Origin: Halorussus vallis
Lineage (GTDB): Archaea; Halobacteriota; Halobacteria; Halobacteriales; Haladaptataceae
Reading direction: 5' to 3'
Length of the DNA: 64,000 nucleotides
Assembly (NCBI RefSeq): GCF_024138165.1
Contig: NZ_CP100000.1
Coordinates: 3,224,001 to 3,288,000 of the forward strand
The position numbers and the translations under genes were made by a program. Each line of letters starts with the position of its first letter. Position 1 is the first letter of the stretch. The notes under the pieces were generated by a model that did not search any database, had not been told where the DNA came from, and saw only the letters and a program-made list of their open reading frames with translations. Of the stretch, positions 49,536 to 58,049 are shown piece after piece.

Positions 49536-49740
49536 GTTCGTCCTCTATTTCGGTGTAGTTACCGCAATTCTACTTTAATCGCTCGGTACGACGCCCGGCG
49601 CCCCCGATTCGACCGCAAGTCCGACCGCAACGGTGCCGACGTTGTTCGCGTTGCGGCGGCCGGACGCGCGGGCGAAAGCACCTTAGGCAAGCACACTTTA
49701 TTTAGATAAATATTTCTTGCTCTTGGGGGAACGTGGCGGT
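49536..49740. promoter_or_regulatory. Divergent promoter region between cobT and btuF-like gene
   Basis: About 200 bases separate the two divergent starts. TATA-like TTTAAT (near 49573, minus-strand genes) and CTTTATTTAG (near 49697, plus-strand gene) are visible. TTAGGCAAGC at 49683-49692 is one half of a DtxR/SirR-like operator, but the second half is poorly conserved. Coordinate regulation of B12 synthesis and uptake from here is inference. Confidence 0.45.
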
Positions 49741-50844
49741 ATGCGAACCGCAACCGCAGTCATCGTGATTCTACTGGTCGCGACCGCCGGCGCAACGCCG
49801 GCGGTCGCGACGACGGCGACGAACCGCGCGACTACCGACGAAGTGGCGACCGCTTCGACCGCACTCGAGTGTTCGTTCCCCCTGAGCAAAGTCGACGCCA
49901 CCGGAACCGAGGTGACCGTCGAAGCGGATCCCGAGCGCGTCGTCTCGCTCTCGCCGAGCGCCGCCCAGACGATGTGGGAAATCGGCGCGAGGGACGAGGT
50001 CGTCGGCGTCACCCAGTACGCGAGCTACCTGGACGGTGCCGACCGGAAGGCCAACGTCTCGGGCGCCGGCCAGACGTACGTCGACGTCGAGAAGGTGGTC
50101 GACTTAAAACCCGACCTCGTCCTCGCGCCGAACGTCACCGACGCGGGCACGATTCAGAAGCTCCGGGACGCCGGCATCACGGTGTACCACTTCCGGAGCG
50201 CCGACTCCATCGCCGACGTCTATCGCGACGTGAACACGACCGGCCGACTCGTCGGCGAGTGCGCGGGCGCCGAGGAGACCGTCTCGTGGATGCAAGACCG
50301 TATCGCGACCGTCCGCGAGGCCGTCCGGGGCCAGGAGCGCCCGCGAGCGCTGTACGTCTTCTACGGCTACACCGCCGGCAACGGGACGTTCATCGACGAG
50401 ATCATAGAGACGGCGGGCGCCAGGAACGTCGCGGCCGAAGCGGGCGTCTCCGGGTTCAAGAAGCTCAACGCCGAGGTCGTCGTCGAGCGCGACCCCGAGT
50501 GGATACTCATGAACGACAACGACCCCGCGGTGCCCGACGGCGCGGCGTACGCCAACACCACTGCCGTTCGGCAGAACCAGACGGTCGTCGTCCCGATTCA
50601 GCGGTTGAACCAGCCCGCACCCCGAGTCGTCCTTGCCGTGACGACGCTCGCGAAGGCGTTCCACCCCGAGGCGTACGCCGCGGCGAACGCAACCGCGACT
50701 CCGACGACCGCGGGCGCGAGCAGCGACGAAACCGCCGCGGGGACCCCGGCGTCGGACTCGCAGGGCGTGGGCGTTCCCGGCTTCGGCGCGACCGTCGCAG
50801 TTGTCGCACTGCTCGCGGCGCTGTTCGTCGCCGGGCGAGAGTAG
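49741..50844 (+). CDS. btuF: PGF-CTERM-anchored BtuF-like binding protein
   Basis: The 367-residue protein has a Sec leader (TATAVIVILLVATAGATPAV). A BtuF/FhuD-type helical-backbone SBP domain follows (ERVVSLSPSAAQTMWEIGAR, DVEKVVDLKPDLVLAPNVTD, ETAGARNVAAEAGVSGFKKL). It ends in a Thr/Ala-rich linker with a PGF-CTERM signal (VGVPGFGATVAVVALLAALF) processed by archaeosortase. It binds a corrinoid or siderophore outside the cell; the gene neighbourhood favours B12. No btuC or btuD is in the window. The ATG at 49741 precedes the leader; a TTG start at 49717 is less likely. Confidence 0.85.
   Translation: MRTATAVIVILLVATAGATPAVATTATNRATTDEVATASTALECSFPLSKVDATGTEVTVEADPERVVSLSPSAAQTMWEIGARDEVVGVTQYASYLDGADRKANVSGAGQTYVDVEKVVDLKPDLVLAPNVTDAGTIQKLRDAGITVYHFRSADSIADVYRDVNTTGRLVGECAGAEETVSWMQDRIATVREAVRGQERPRALYVFYGYTAGNGTFIDEIIETAGARNVAAEAGVSGFKKLNAEVVVERDPEWILMNDNDPAVPDGAAYANTTAVRQNQTVVVPIQRLNQPAPRVVLAVTTLAKAFHPEAYAAANATATPTTAGASSDETAAGTPASDSQGVGVPGFGATVAVVALLAALFVAGRE
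49778..49810. repeat. Near-perfect palindrome in the btuF-like leader
   Basis: Arms of 15 bases (49778-49792 and 49796-49810; TCGCGACCGCCGGCG and complement) enclose CAA. It overlaps the signal-peptide coding part and the proposed cleavage region (A-T-A-G-A-T-P-A-V-A-T). Confidence 0.8.
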
Positions 50845-50913
50845 CGAGACGCGGACTCGGCCTGCACCTCGAAGAAACAAGTGGGGCGGACCGACGAAAC
50901 CTGCTTCTTCGCG

Positions 50914-51759
50914 TTACCGCGAAATGCCGTACACGTCGCCAGTCCAGTCCCGGGCCGGCTTGTCGTACACGGGATAGTCGCGGTCGAGGTCGTCAAGGCG
51001 CCGGCGGTCCGCCGCGTCGAGTTCCCAGTCGAACAGTTCGGCGTTCTCGCGGACGTGCTCGGCCGACGACGACTTCGGGATGACGACCACGTCCTGCTCG
51101 ACGGCCCACTTGAGGACCACCTGCGCGGGCGTCCGGTCGTACTTCTCCGCGAGTTCTCGGACGGTGTCGTCGCCGAGCACCTCCGTCCGGGCCAGCGGTG
51201 CGGCGGCCTCGACGACCACGTCGGTTTCCCGGCAGTACTCGACCAGGTCGGGCCGCTGGAACCACGGGTGGAACTCTATCTGGTTGACCGCGATGGGCAC
51301 CGGCGAGACGTGATGGGCGGCGCTCAACTGGTAGGCGCTGAAGTTCGAGACGCCGACGTTGCGCACCTTCCCCTCCTCGCGGAGCCGCGCCATCGCGTGG
51401 AGCGTCTCGCGCAACGAGATGGCGGGGTTGGGCCAGTGGATCAGGTAGAGGTCGAGGTAGTCGGTTCCCAGTCGGTCGAGGGAGGCCTCGCAGGCGTCCA
51501 GCACCGACTCGTAGTTCAGGTTCGACGGGAGCACCTTCGAGGTGAGAAACAGGTCCTCGCGGGCCGCGTCGGCGTCGGCCAGCACGTCACCGATTTCGGC
51601 CTCGTTCATGTAGCCCTCGGCGGTGTCGACGTGGGTGTAGCCCGAGTCGAGGGCGGCCCGCACCGAGTCGCGGACGTCGTCGTCGTGGAGCTTCCACGTT
51701 CCACAGCCGACCAGGGGCATCTCGTCGCCGCTCGGCAGGGTCACTGACGGTGTACTCAT
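50914..51759 (-). CDS. Aldo/keto reductase
   Basis: The 281-residue TIM-barrel oxidoreductase shows MPLVGCGTWKL, GYTHVDTAEGYMNEAEIGDV with the catalytic Asp and Tyr, TSKVLPSNLNYESVLDACEA with the Lys, and DYLDLYLIHWPNP with the His. GKVRNVGVSNFSAY and VVIPKSSSAEHVRENAELF are the NADP(H)-binding regions. Start at the ATG 51759 (MSTPSVTLPSG). Substrate unknown. No operon partner. Confidence 0.95.
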   Translation of the reverse strand: MSTPSVTLPSGDEMPLVGCGTWKLHDDDVRDSVRAALDSGYTHVDTAEGYMNEAEIGDVLADADAAREDLFLTSKVLPSNLNYESVLDACEASLDRLGTDYLDLYLIHWPNPAISLRETLHAMARLREEGKVRNVGVSNFSAYQLSAAHHVSPVPIAVNQIEFHPWFQRPDLVEYCRETDVVVEAAAPLARTEVLGDDTVRELAEKYDRTPAQVVLKWAVEQDVVVIPKSSSAEHVRENAELFDWELDAADRRRLDDLDRDYPVYDKPARDWTGDVYGISR

Positions 51760-51911
51760 ACCGCCCGCAGGTGTGAGGCGTATCGCCTTCAATCGTGGGA
51801 CTTCCCTCGCTTCTTGCCGAGAGCGCGGGCCGTCTTCCTCGAATGGTGGCGTGCATCAAATAACGGGGTAATACCGGGGAGATTATACCGAACCCGACGA
51901 GAACCGAGGCT

Positions 51912-52163
51912 ATGCCCTCCGAAACGAACGCGCTCTTGCAGTCGATACGCCACTGGTTGCGAGTAATCGCGCTTTTACTCGGAATCGGACTGATCACGTT
52001 GGCCCACATCGGTTACGTCCAAAACGCAACGCACCTTCTGTACTGGCAGAGTCTCGTATTTAGCGTCGTTGGCGTACTCGGCAGCGTCGTCGCGCTCGGT
52101 GCGGGTATACGGATACTCGGCAGACGCTCACGTTCCGAGTCCGTCGACCGGTCGACCGAGTAA
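51912..52163 (+). CDS. Small membrane protein, two helices
   Basis: The 83-residue protein has two hydrophobic segments (VIALLLGIGLITLAHIGYV, SLVFSVVGVLGSVVALGAGI) and a charged tail (RRSRSESVDRSTE). No family was recognised. It lies in a less GC-rich gap between an aldo/keto reductase and cbiZ. Confidence 0.65.
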   Translation: MPSETNALLQSIRHWLRVIALLLGIGLITLAHIGYVQNATHLLYWQSLVFSVVGVLGSVVALGAGIRILGRRSRSESVDRSTE

Positions 52164-52244
52164 CCGAATCGCTCGATTCGTGGTTTCGACCGAGCACGGA
52201 CGACAGCGAGGTCCCGAACCGAGAAACACCATCATCAACCACTA

Positions 52245-53012
52245 CTACGGCTCGAACGTCTCCGCCGTCCGGTCGGTCGTGACGCCGTACTCGGCCGCCT
52301 CGACAGACTCGGGCAGGGCAGTCTCGGCGTAGCGCGACCGGAGACTCTCCCGGAGGGCGTCGCGCACGCACGCCCTGGCGGCCGCGCCGACGGACGTTCC
52401 GCTCCCCGCGAACGTCGCCGGTTCGCCCGCAGGGTCGCAGGCGGCGACCACCGCGTCGGTCGTCGTGCCTGGGAACCCCGTCTCGGCCAGCAGGGTCGCG
52501 GTCTTGGCCTCGACGGCGACCGACAGTAGCGTCGCGAGGCCGGCGTTGTCGAGCGCCCGCGTCGTCCCGACGACGACGTTCACGGTGCCGGGTCGCCACT
52601 CGTCGGTTTCGCGGGTCGACCGTTCGGCGTCGTCCGACCCCTCCGACGCCTCCGAGTCGCCGGACCCGGCCGCCGCGGCGGCCGGGTCCGGCGACGCCAA
52701 ATCGACCATCGGGAGCGCCGCCGGGTTCGAGACGCCCGCGGTGACGACCGCCTCGACCGACCCCCGGCGCGCCCCGCGGGCGTGGCGGAGGTCGACGCCG
52801 GTCAGTAGCGCCGGGCCGGGTTCGGCGAACCCGGCCCGGTCGCGGCGCTCGGCGACGTAGTCGTCGAGGTCGGTGCGGTCGAATCCTTCGGGGACCGAGA
52901 CGTTGTAGGCGGCCGCCGCGTCCGCGAACCCGCCGGCCCACCCCGTGGAGAGCCACCGAGTGTCGGGTCGGCGCAACCGGAGCGCGTCGGCCCGCACCGT
53001 CGTCTCAAACAT
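52245..53012 (-). CDS. cbiZ: Adenosylcobinamide amidohydrolase (CbiZ)
   Basis: The 255-residue protein cleaves the aminopropanol side chain of scavenged cobinamide to give cobyric acid, allowing salvage. RWLSTGWAGGFADAAAAYNV, VEAVVTAGVSNPAALPMV, GTVNVVVGTTRALDNAGLAT and TDAVVAACDPAGEPATFAGS are the CbiZ motifs. A low-complexity insert (SPDPAAAAAGSGDSEASEGS) is encoded by a perfect 40-bp palindrome. The start overlaps cobD by eight bases. Last gene of the second cobalamin operon. Confidence 0.94.
   Translation of the reverse strand: MFETTVRADALRLRRPDTRWLSTGWAGGFADAAAAYNVSVPEGFDRTDLDDYVAERRDRAGFAEPGPALLTGVDLRHARGARRGSVEAVVTAGVSNPAALPMVDLASPDPAAAAAGSGDSEASEGSDDAERSTRETDEWRPGTVNVVVGTTRALDNAGLATLLSVAVEAKTATLLAETGFPGTTTDAVVAACDPAGEPATFAGSGTSVGAAARACVRDALRESLRSRYAETALPESVEAAEYGVTTDRTAETFEP
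52656..52695. repeat. Perfect 40-bp palindrome inside cbiZ
   Basis: Arms of 20 bases meet without a loop (52656-52675 and 52676-52695; GTCGCCGGACCCGGCC... and complement). It encodes an Ala/Gly/Asp-rich insert between conserved parts of CbiZ. A second palindrome lies in the same gene at 52811-52839. Confidence 0.9.
52811..52839. repeat. Second palindrome inside cbiZ
   Basis: Arms of 14 bases (52811-52824 and 52826-52839; CCGGGCCGGGTTCG and complement) flank a single G. It codes for RAGFAEPGPALLTG, in the conserved first part of CbiZ. Confidence 0.8.
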
Positions 53013-54015
53013 CGCGCATCACCGCCAGCAGGCGGTCGTTCTCCTCGGGGAGGCGGACCGCGACTCGAACGTGCGAGTCGAGGCCACGGAACGTCGTGGC
53101 GTCCCGTATCGCGATTCCGCGCTCGCGGGCGGCCGCGACGACCGCCCCGGGGTCGCGCTCGCCGACGTCGACCAGCAGGTAGGGCGCCTCCGAGGGGTGG
53201 ACCTCGAAGCGCTCGCCGAGCGCGTCGGCCATCCTGGCGCGCTCGCGCCGGACGCGTTCGCGGGTTTCGGCGACGAACGCCCCGTCCCGGAGGCAGTGCG
53301 CGCCCACCGCGGCGGCGGGCGTCCCGAGGTTCCACGCCCGACGCGCCGTTTCGAGCGCCTCGCGCTCCTCGCCAACCCCGACCGCGAACCCGGCGCGCAG
53401 GCCCGGCAGGCCGAACAGTTTGGTGAGCGAGCGCGCGACCACGACTCCCTCGGTGTCCGCGAGCGACGGTCGGTCGGTGAACCCCAGGAACGCCTCGTCG
53501 ACGACGAGCAGGCAGTCGGCGTCCCGGCATTCGGCCGCGAACGCCCGGAGTGCCTCGTCGTAGGCTCGGCCGGTCGGGTTGTTGGGGTTGCAGACCACCG
53601 CGGCGGCGCGGCCGGCGGGGTCGGCGTCCAGCACCTCGGCGGCGGGGACGAACTCGGGGTCGCCGCCCTGCAGGCGCACCTCGCGGGCGTACTCGCCGAA
53701 ACTCGGGTACGGGACGAGCACGGAGTCGCCGGGCGCGACGCTCGTGGCGAACGCGAGTCGGAGCGCCGCCAGACCGCCCGGCGTGGGGACGACGCGTTCC
53801 GAGTCCTCGACGCCCGCGAACTCGGCGGCGGCCGCCCGGAACTCGGGGTAGTCGTCGTTCGGGTACGACCGCGAGGCGTCGAGCGCGTCGGCGTAGACTT
53901 CCTCGACGCCGTCTGGCGTCTTCGGGTTGGTGTTCGCGCTGAACTCCAGCAGGTCGGGGTCGTCGCTCCCGCCGTGGGGGACTCGCCCGACCGCCCGGAC
54001 GCTATCGGGGTCCAT
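53005..54015 (-). CDS. cobD: L-threonine-O-3-phosphate decarboxylase (CobD)
   Basis: The 336-residue PLP-dependent aminotransferase-fold enzyme makes (R)-1-amino-2-propanol phosphate for the cobalamin side chain. LLEFSANTNPKTPDGVEEVY, VVCNPNNPTGRAYDEALRAF, CLLVVDEAFLGFTDRPSLAD and SLTKLFGLPGLRAGF with the PLP Lys are present. It overlaps cobY upstream by 14 bases and cbiZ downstream by eight. Both neighbours confirm the CobD assignment over a histidinol-phosphate aminotransferase. Confidence 0.93.
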   Translation of the reverse strand: MDPDSVRAVGRVPHGGSDDPDLLEFSANTNPKTPDGVEEVYADALDASRSYPNDDYPEFRAAAAEFAGVEDSERVVPTPGGLAALRLAFATSVAPGDSVLVPYPSFGEYAREVRLQGGDPEFVPAAEVLDADPAGRAAAVVCNPNNPTGRAYDEALRAFAAECRDADCLLVVDEAFLGFTDRPSLADTEGVVVARSLTKLFGLPGLRAGFAVGVGEEREALETARRAWNLGTPAAAVGAHCLRDGAFVAETRERVRRERARMADALGERFEVHPSEAPYLLVDVGERDPGAVVAAARERGIAIRDATTFRGLDSHVRVAVRLPEENDRLLAVMRDV

Positions 54016-54622
54016 CGTCGCCTCCCGGTTCTCTCGGCGGGGAATCCGACAGCAGTTCCGCCGCGAGTTCGGCGTCCGAACGTCGGTTCACGTTGACCGC
54101 GAATCGTGCGTCGTAGGTCGTGTACATGGTGTCTCGGTCGGCGTCGGCGACGACGTTGGCGCCGGTCGGCGCGAGTTCCCGGCCCCGGCCGTCGCCGTCG
54201 GGTTCGAAGGTGGTGTCTGCGCTCGCGCCCAGCGCGCGCTTCAGCGCGGCGGGGACGCAGACGGTGAGCGACCCGCCGTCGAAGGCGTCGAGGACGTCGT
54301 CGACGGCGTCGCCCGCTAGCAGGGGCAGGTCCGCTGCGACCGTGAAGACCGGCTGGTCGACGGTTTCGAGCGCGACCTGGAGGTCGGCGACGTAGCCCTC
54401 GCCGGGCGTCTCGACCACGCCGAGCGAGTCGCGGGCGGCGGCGTACTCGCGGGTCGCGGGAGCGTGGGGCGAGACGACCGCGTAGGTGGTATCGACCCGA
54501 CTGTCGGCGAGTGCGTCGGCGACGCGCTCGACCATCGGGACGCCACCGACCTCGAACAGCGGTTTCTCGCGCTCGGCGTCGAGGCGGGTGCCGCGCCCGC
54601 CGCACATCAGAAGCGCGTCCAC
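54002..54622 (-). CDS. cobY: Adenosylcobinamide-phosphate guanylyltransferase (CobY)
   Basis: The 206-residue nucleotidyltransferase activates adenosylcobinamide phosphate with GTP; archaea use CobY instead of bacterial CobU. The N-terminal VDALLMCGGRGTRLDAEREK with P-L-F-E-V-G-G is the NTP-transferase signature, and FTVAADLPLLAGDAVDDVLD carries the metal-binding Asp. Start at the GTG 54622, overlapping the cobS stop by 16 bases; the open frame upstream is a cobS shadow. Confidence 0.92.
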   Translation of the reverse strand: MDALLMCGGRGTRLDAEREKPLFEVGGVPMVERVADALADSRVDTTYAVVSPHAPATREYAAARDSLGVVETPGEGYVADLQVALETVDQPVFTVAADLPLLAGDAVDDVLDAFDGGSLTVCVPAALKRALGASADTTFEPDGDGRGRELAPTGANVVADADRDTMYTTYDARFAVNVNRRSDAELAAELLSDSPPREPGGDDGPR

Positions 54623-55404
54623 GCGAGCACCTCCGAGAGCAGTCCATTTGTGAGTCCTACGCGGAGTCCCGCGTCGAGCGCGACGACGCCGGCGTGGAGT
54701 CCCGCGAGTCGGGCGAGTTCGTTGGTCGCGCCGAAGGCGTCGCCCGAGACGCCGCCGAGCGCCCGCCGGGTCCAGCCCAGGACCGCCAGCGACGCGACGA
54801 GTGCGCCGGCGAGCGCGGCCGCGCCGACCCAGCCGAAGAGGAGAACCGGGGCGGCGACGGCGGCCGCGGCGAGTAGCGCCGTCGGCCCGTTGTCGGTGAA
54901 CCCCGAGCCGAGTCCCTCGTGGGCCGGGTCGCCGAGGCAGGCGAGGCCGGCCATGCCGAGTTTCGCGCCGACCTCGGCCGCGACGACGACGGCGACCGCT
55001 GCGAGGGGCCGAACCCGGGCGAGCGCCAGTCCCGCCAGCGCGAGGCCGGCGACGACGAGCGCCAGTGCGAGCACCGCGCCGACGCCCGCGTCGGTGTCCT
55101 TCATCACCGCGCGGCGGTCGGCCGAGTCGCCGTGGACGACCGCGGCGTCGCCGAGGTCGGCGACGCCGTCGGCGTGGTTGATGCCGGTGACGGCGTAGAC
55201 GGCGAGGAGGTACGCGAACGCGGCGGTCGGCGCGGGGAGTCCGAGGAGGAACGCGACCGAGACGAGCGCGCCGACGACCCACCCGGCGAGCGGGAAGGCG
55301 GCGGGCGTCGCCCGGAAGGCGTCCCACGCTCGCCGGTCGCGGCCGGTCGGCAGTCGGGTCAGGAAGCCCAGCGCGCCCCGGACCGCGCTCACGATTAGGG
55401 TCAC
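54607..55404 (-). CDS. cobS: Adenosylcobinamide-GDP ribazoletransferase (CobS)
   Basis: The 265-residue membrane enzyme joins adenosylcobinamide-GDP to alpha-ribazole (phosphate). GALGFLTRLPTG at the start, YAVTGINHADGVADLGDAAV, and SADRRAVMKDTDAGVGAV are the CobS motifs with the metal-binding Asp residues; six or seven hydrophobic segments follow. Start at the GTG 55404, overlapping the cbiB stop by four bases. Confidence 0.94.
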   Translation of the reverse strand: MTLIVSAVRGALGFLTRLPTGRDRRAWDAFRATPAAFPLAGWVVGALVSVAFLLGLPAPTAAFAYLLAVYAVTGINHADGVADLGDAAVVHGDSADRRAVMKDTDAGVGAVLALALVVAGLALAGLALARVRPLAAVAVVVAAEVGAKLGMAGLACLGDPAHEGLGSGFTDNGPTALLAAAAVAAPVLLFGWVGAAALAGALVASLAVLGWTRRALGGVSGDAFGATNELARLAGLHAGVVALDAGLRVGLTNGLLSEVLAWTRF

Positions 55405-56345
55405 GGAATCACCTCCGAAGCCCCGAAGACGAACAGCACCGAACCGACGTACGCCAGCGCGCCCGCGACGCCGACGATACGAATCCCGGCCAGCGACGTC
55501 TCGACCGTCGGGAATCCGGCTCGTGGGTTGAGCGCATAGACGCCGGGCTTCTCGAGGCGGGCGTCCACCGCCGCCGCCAGCGTCGCCATCGGCCACCCCG
55601 AGTTCGGCGAGGGCGGCGCGTCGGCCCACCGTCGGGCGGCGACCAGCGACCCGGGCGCGAGCGCGGCGAGCGCGACGAGCGCCGCGCTCGCCCGCGCGGG
55701 GAGCCACATGACGGCGTCGTCGAGTCTGGCGCTCGCCGTGCCGTGGGGTTTGTGGGGGTAGCCGAGCATCGAGTCGAGCGTGTTGACCGCCTTGACCCAC
55801 GCGGCCGCGCCGGCCGCCAGCGCGAGCGAGACGGGCGCGAGCGCGGCGAACGCCAGCAGGGGCGCGACCAGGCCGTCGGCCAGGTTCTCGGCGGCGCTCT
55901 CGACCGCGGCGCTCCGGACCTCGCCGGCCGACAGGTCGGCGGCGTCCCGACCCGCCAGCCAGCGCAGGCGCTCGCGGGCGGTCGGGAGGTCCGAATCGGT
56001 CGCGAGCGCGACTTCGCGGGCTTTCCGATAGAGCATCCTGAGGCTGGTCGCGCTAAAGAGTGCGAGTCCCGCGATGAGGACGCCGGCCCAGGGCGCGAGT
56101 CGCCCCGCGAGCGCGGTCGCCGCGGCGACCGCGCTCGCGGCCAGGAGCGGAAGGACGACGGCGACGGCCAATCCCGCAAATTGCGGTCCTGGCCGTCGCC
56201 ACTCGCGGTCGAACGGGGCGACGAGCCTTCCGAACCAGGCTACCGGGTGGAACCGGGTCGGGGGTTCGCCGACCGCCAGGTCGAGCGCCAGCGCCAGCGC
56301 GACGGCCCACACGGGGTTCGCCGGAAGTTCGACGGCGGGATTCAT
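55401..56345 (-). CDS. cbiB: Adenosylcobinamide-phosphate synthase (CbiB)
   Basis: The 314-residue membrane protein attaches aminopropanol (phosphate) to cobyric acid. ALALDLAVGEPPTRFHPVAW and FGRLVAPFDREWRR, SAAENLADGLVAPLLAFAAL, KAVNTLDSMLGYPHKPHGT and PPSPNSGWPMATLAAAVDAR match CbiB. Start at the ATG 56345, overlapping the HAD gene's stop (ATGA). Membrane location matches CobS. Confidence 0.95.
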   Translation of the reverse strand: MNPAVELPANPVWAVALALALDLAVGEPPTRFHPVAWFGRLVAPFDREWRRPGPQFAGLAVAVVLPLLAASAVAAATALAGRLAPWAGVLIAGLALFSATSLRMLYRKAREVALATDSDLPTARERLRWLAGRDAADLSAGEVRSAAVESAAENLADGLVAPLLAFAALAPVSLALAAGAAAWVKAVNTLDSMLGYPHKPHGTASARLDDAVMWLPARASAALVALAALAPGSLVAARRWADAPPSPNSGWPMATLAAAVDARLEKPGVYALNPRAGFPTVETSLAGIRIVGVAGALAYVGSVLFVFGASEVIP

Positions 56346-56965
56346 CCGTTCGTCTCCAACCACGTCGGGAACTCGACCAGCGGAACCTCCGACACGAGGA
56401 CGGCCTCGCCGCCGGCGTCGGCGACGCCGCCGTCGGTTTCGGGGTCGTCGCCGACGTGGACGAGGTCCTCGACGGGTGCGCCGAGTTCGTCGGCGCAGGT
56501 TTCGAACGCCCGCGGATGGGGCTTGCGCCACCCGCAGGCGACGCTGGTCACGACGGCGTCGAAGGCGTCGCGGTCGAGGTCCGAGCGGATCACGGTTCGG
56601 CGGGCGAGTTCCGGCACCGAGCAGTTCGAGAGCAGTCCCACCGGACCGCGCTCGCTCGCCGCCCGGACCGCCTCGACCGCGCCCGCTCGCGTCTCGACCT
56701 CGGGGTCGAACGCCGCCACGACCGCACGCCGGGCGGCGTTGCCCGGCGCGTCGACGCCCCTGCTGGCGAGTGCGGCGCTGACGTGGGCCGGGAGCGGAAC
56801 TTCCGCGCCGGAGGGAGCGTCGACGTGGACCTCGCGGTAGGCGTCGCCCCAGTCGTCGGGGACCGCCACGTCGCGCTCGCGGAGTTCCGCGGCGACGGCG
56901 TCGGCGGGGTCGCTCGGCCGGTCGGCGTCCACGAGCGTCCCGAAGAGGTCGAACGATACTGCCAC
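56342..56965 (-). CDS. HAD-family hydrolase at the head of the cobalamin operon
   Basis: The 207-residue haloacid-dehalogenase-like protein starts at a GTG (MAVSFDLFGTLVDADRP) with the nucleophile motif D-L-F-G-T-L. PVGLLSNCSVPEL is motif II, RKPHPRAFETCADELGAPVE motif III and LVHVGDDPETDGGVADAGGE motif IV. It is translationally coupled to cbiB and heads the operon. The last unassigned step, dephosphorylation of adenosylcobalamin-5'-phosphate or alpha-ribazole phosphate, is a candidate role; this is inference. Frame extends upstream to 57043. Confidence 0.85.
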   Translation of the reverse strand: MAVSFDLFGTLVDADRPSDPADAVAAELRERDVAVPDDWGDAYREVHVDAPSGAEVPLPAHVSAALASRGVDAPGNAARRAVVAAFDPEVETRAGAVEAVRAASERGPVGLLSNCSVPELARRTVIRSDLDRDAFDAVVTSVACGWRKPHPRAFETCADELGAPVEDLVHVGDDPETDGGVADAGGEAVLVSEVPLVEFPTWLETNG

Positions 56966-57099
56966 TACGTCGGTATTAGGGCAAGTGAACTTGAAGAATT
57001 CGGAGCGACTCGGCCGCCTCTCGGAGCGAACATATGGACCCACTACCCGCCGGTATGCGAGCGCGGGGAACGCGACGCTCGTCGACTTCAGTCACCTCC

Positions 57100-57801
57100 T
57101 TACGGCGAATCGGCCCAGTTGTAGCGCATGACGAGGGTGTCCTCGTCGATTTCGCCCGCGAGTTTGTCGACGAGTTCGTCGCGTTCGAGGTCGCCGAACT
57201 GCTCGAGTTCGTAGGGTTTGACCGTCACCGGACTCGACTCCCCGTTTGCGATGCGCTCTTGCAGTTTCACCACGCCGTAGATGAGCGCCTCGGGCCGCGG
57301 CGGACAACCGGGAACGTGGATGTCGACGGGGATGACTTCCTCGGCGCCCTTGATGACGTTGTAGCCCTCCTGGAACGGGCCGCCCGAGATGGAACAGACG
57401 CCCATGTTGACGACGAACTTGGGTTCGGGCATCTGGTCGTAAACTCGCTTCATCCGCGGGGCGAACTTCGAGACGATGGTCCCGGGCACGATCATCACGT
57501 CCGCCTGCCGGGGCGAGGCTCGCGGCACCCCGGAGCCGAAGCGGTCGAGGTCGTGCTTGACCGCGTAGGTGTGCATCATCTCGAGGCTACAGCAGGCGAT
57601 GCCGAACTGCAGCATGAACATCGACGAGCCCCGCACCCAGTTCATGAACTTGTCGAACTTCGTGAGAATGAACGGCGAGGAGCCGAACGCCTCCCGAAGC
57701 TTCGAGTTGAATCGGCTGTCGACGCCCTCCCTCCGCGCCTCACGCGTCTTGGTCTGTGGTGCTGTACTCTCGTGAATCGCGTCCCGCGGTTCGTTGCTCA
57801 T
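57100..57801 (-). CDS. nuoB: NADH-quinone oxidoreductase subunit B (NuoB), solitary
   Basis: The 233-residue protein carries the N2 [4Fe-4S] ligands: Cys70 and Cys71 ([10 protein letters not shown]), Cys136 (MGVCSISGG) and Cys166 ([12 protein letters not shown]). [20 protein letters not shown] and the ordered helices match NuoB/PSST. It stands alone: no nuoA, C, D, H or I gene flanks it. It could be a paralog or a displaced member of the respiratory complex. Start ATG at 57801 (MSNEPRDA). Confidence 0.93.
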   Translation of the reverse strand: MSNEPRDAIHESTAPQTKTREARREGVDSRFNSKLREAFGSSPFILTKFDKFMNWVRGSSMFMLQFGIACCSLEMMHTYAVKHDLDRFGSGVPRASPRQADVMIVPGTIVSKFAPRMKRVYDQMPEPKFVVNMGVCSISGGPFQEGYNVIKGAEEVIPVDIHVPGCPPRPEALIYGVVKLQERIANGESSPVTVKPYELEQFGDLERDELVDKLAGEIDEDTLVMRYNWADSP

Positions 57802-58049
57802 TGTCCGTCTGTACGCTCCCGGGGACCGGGCCTGACCGCCGAGTGCGGAACTCCCCTCCCAGAAATACCGCGTAGAAGTTCGTGCGTGGCCCCGTCGGTC
57901 CCTCGACTGGCGTTCTTCGGCGAGCACGAAGAGTACTCTGGCCTCGTCCAGACAGTTCTCGAACCGTCTCCGTCATCGCCTGCGAGCGCCCGAGTGCGGC
58001 GGAGAGACGGTCGTTGCGGAACGCGATTCAGACGTGACCTTCGCCGACG

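Noticed and set aside
49683-49692. DtxR/SirR-type operator TTAGGCAAGC upstream of the btuF-like gene
   Set aside because: Only one half of the palindrome is present, so iron control was not called as a feature.
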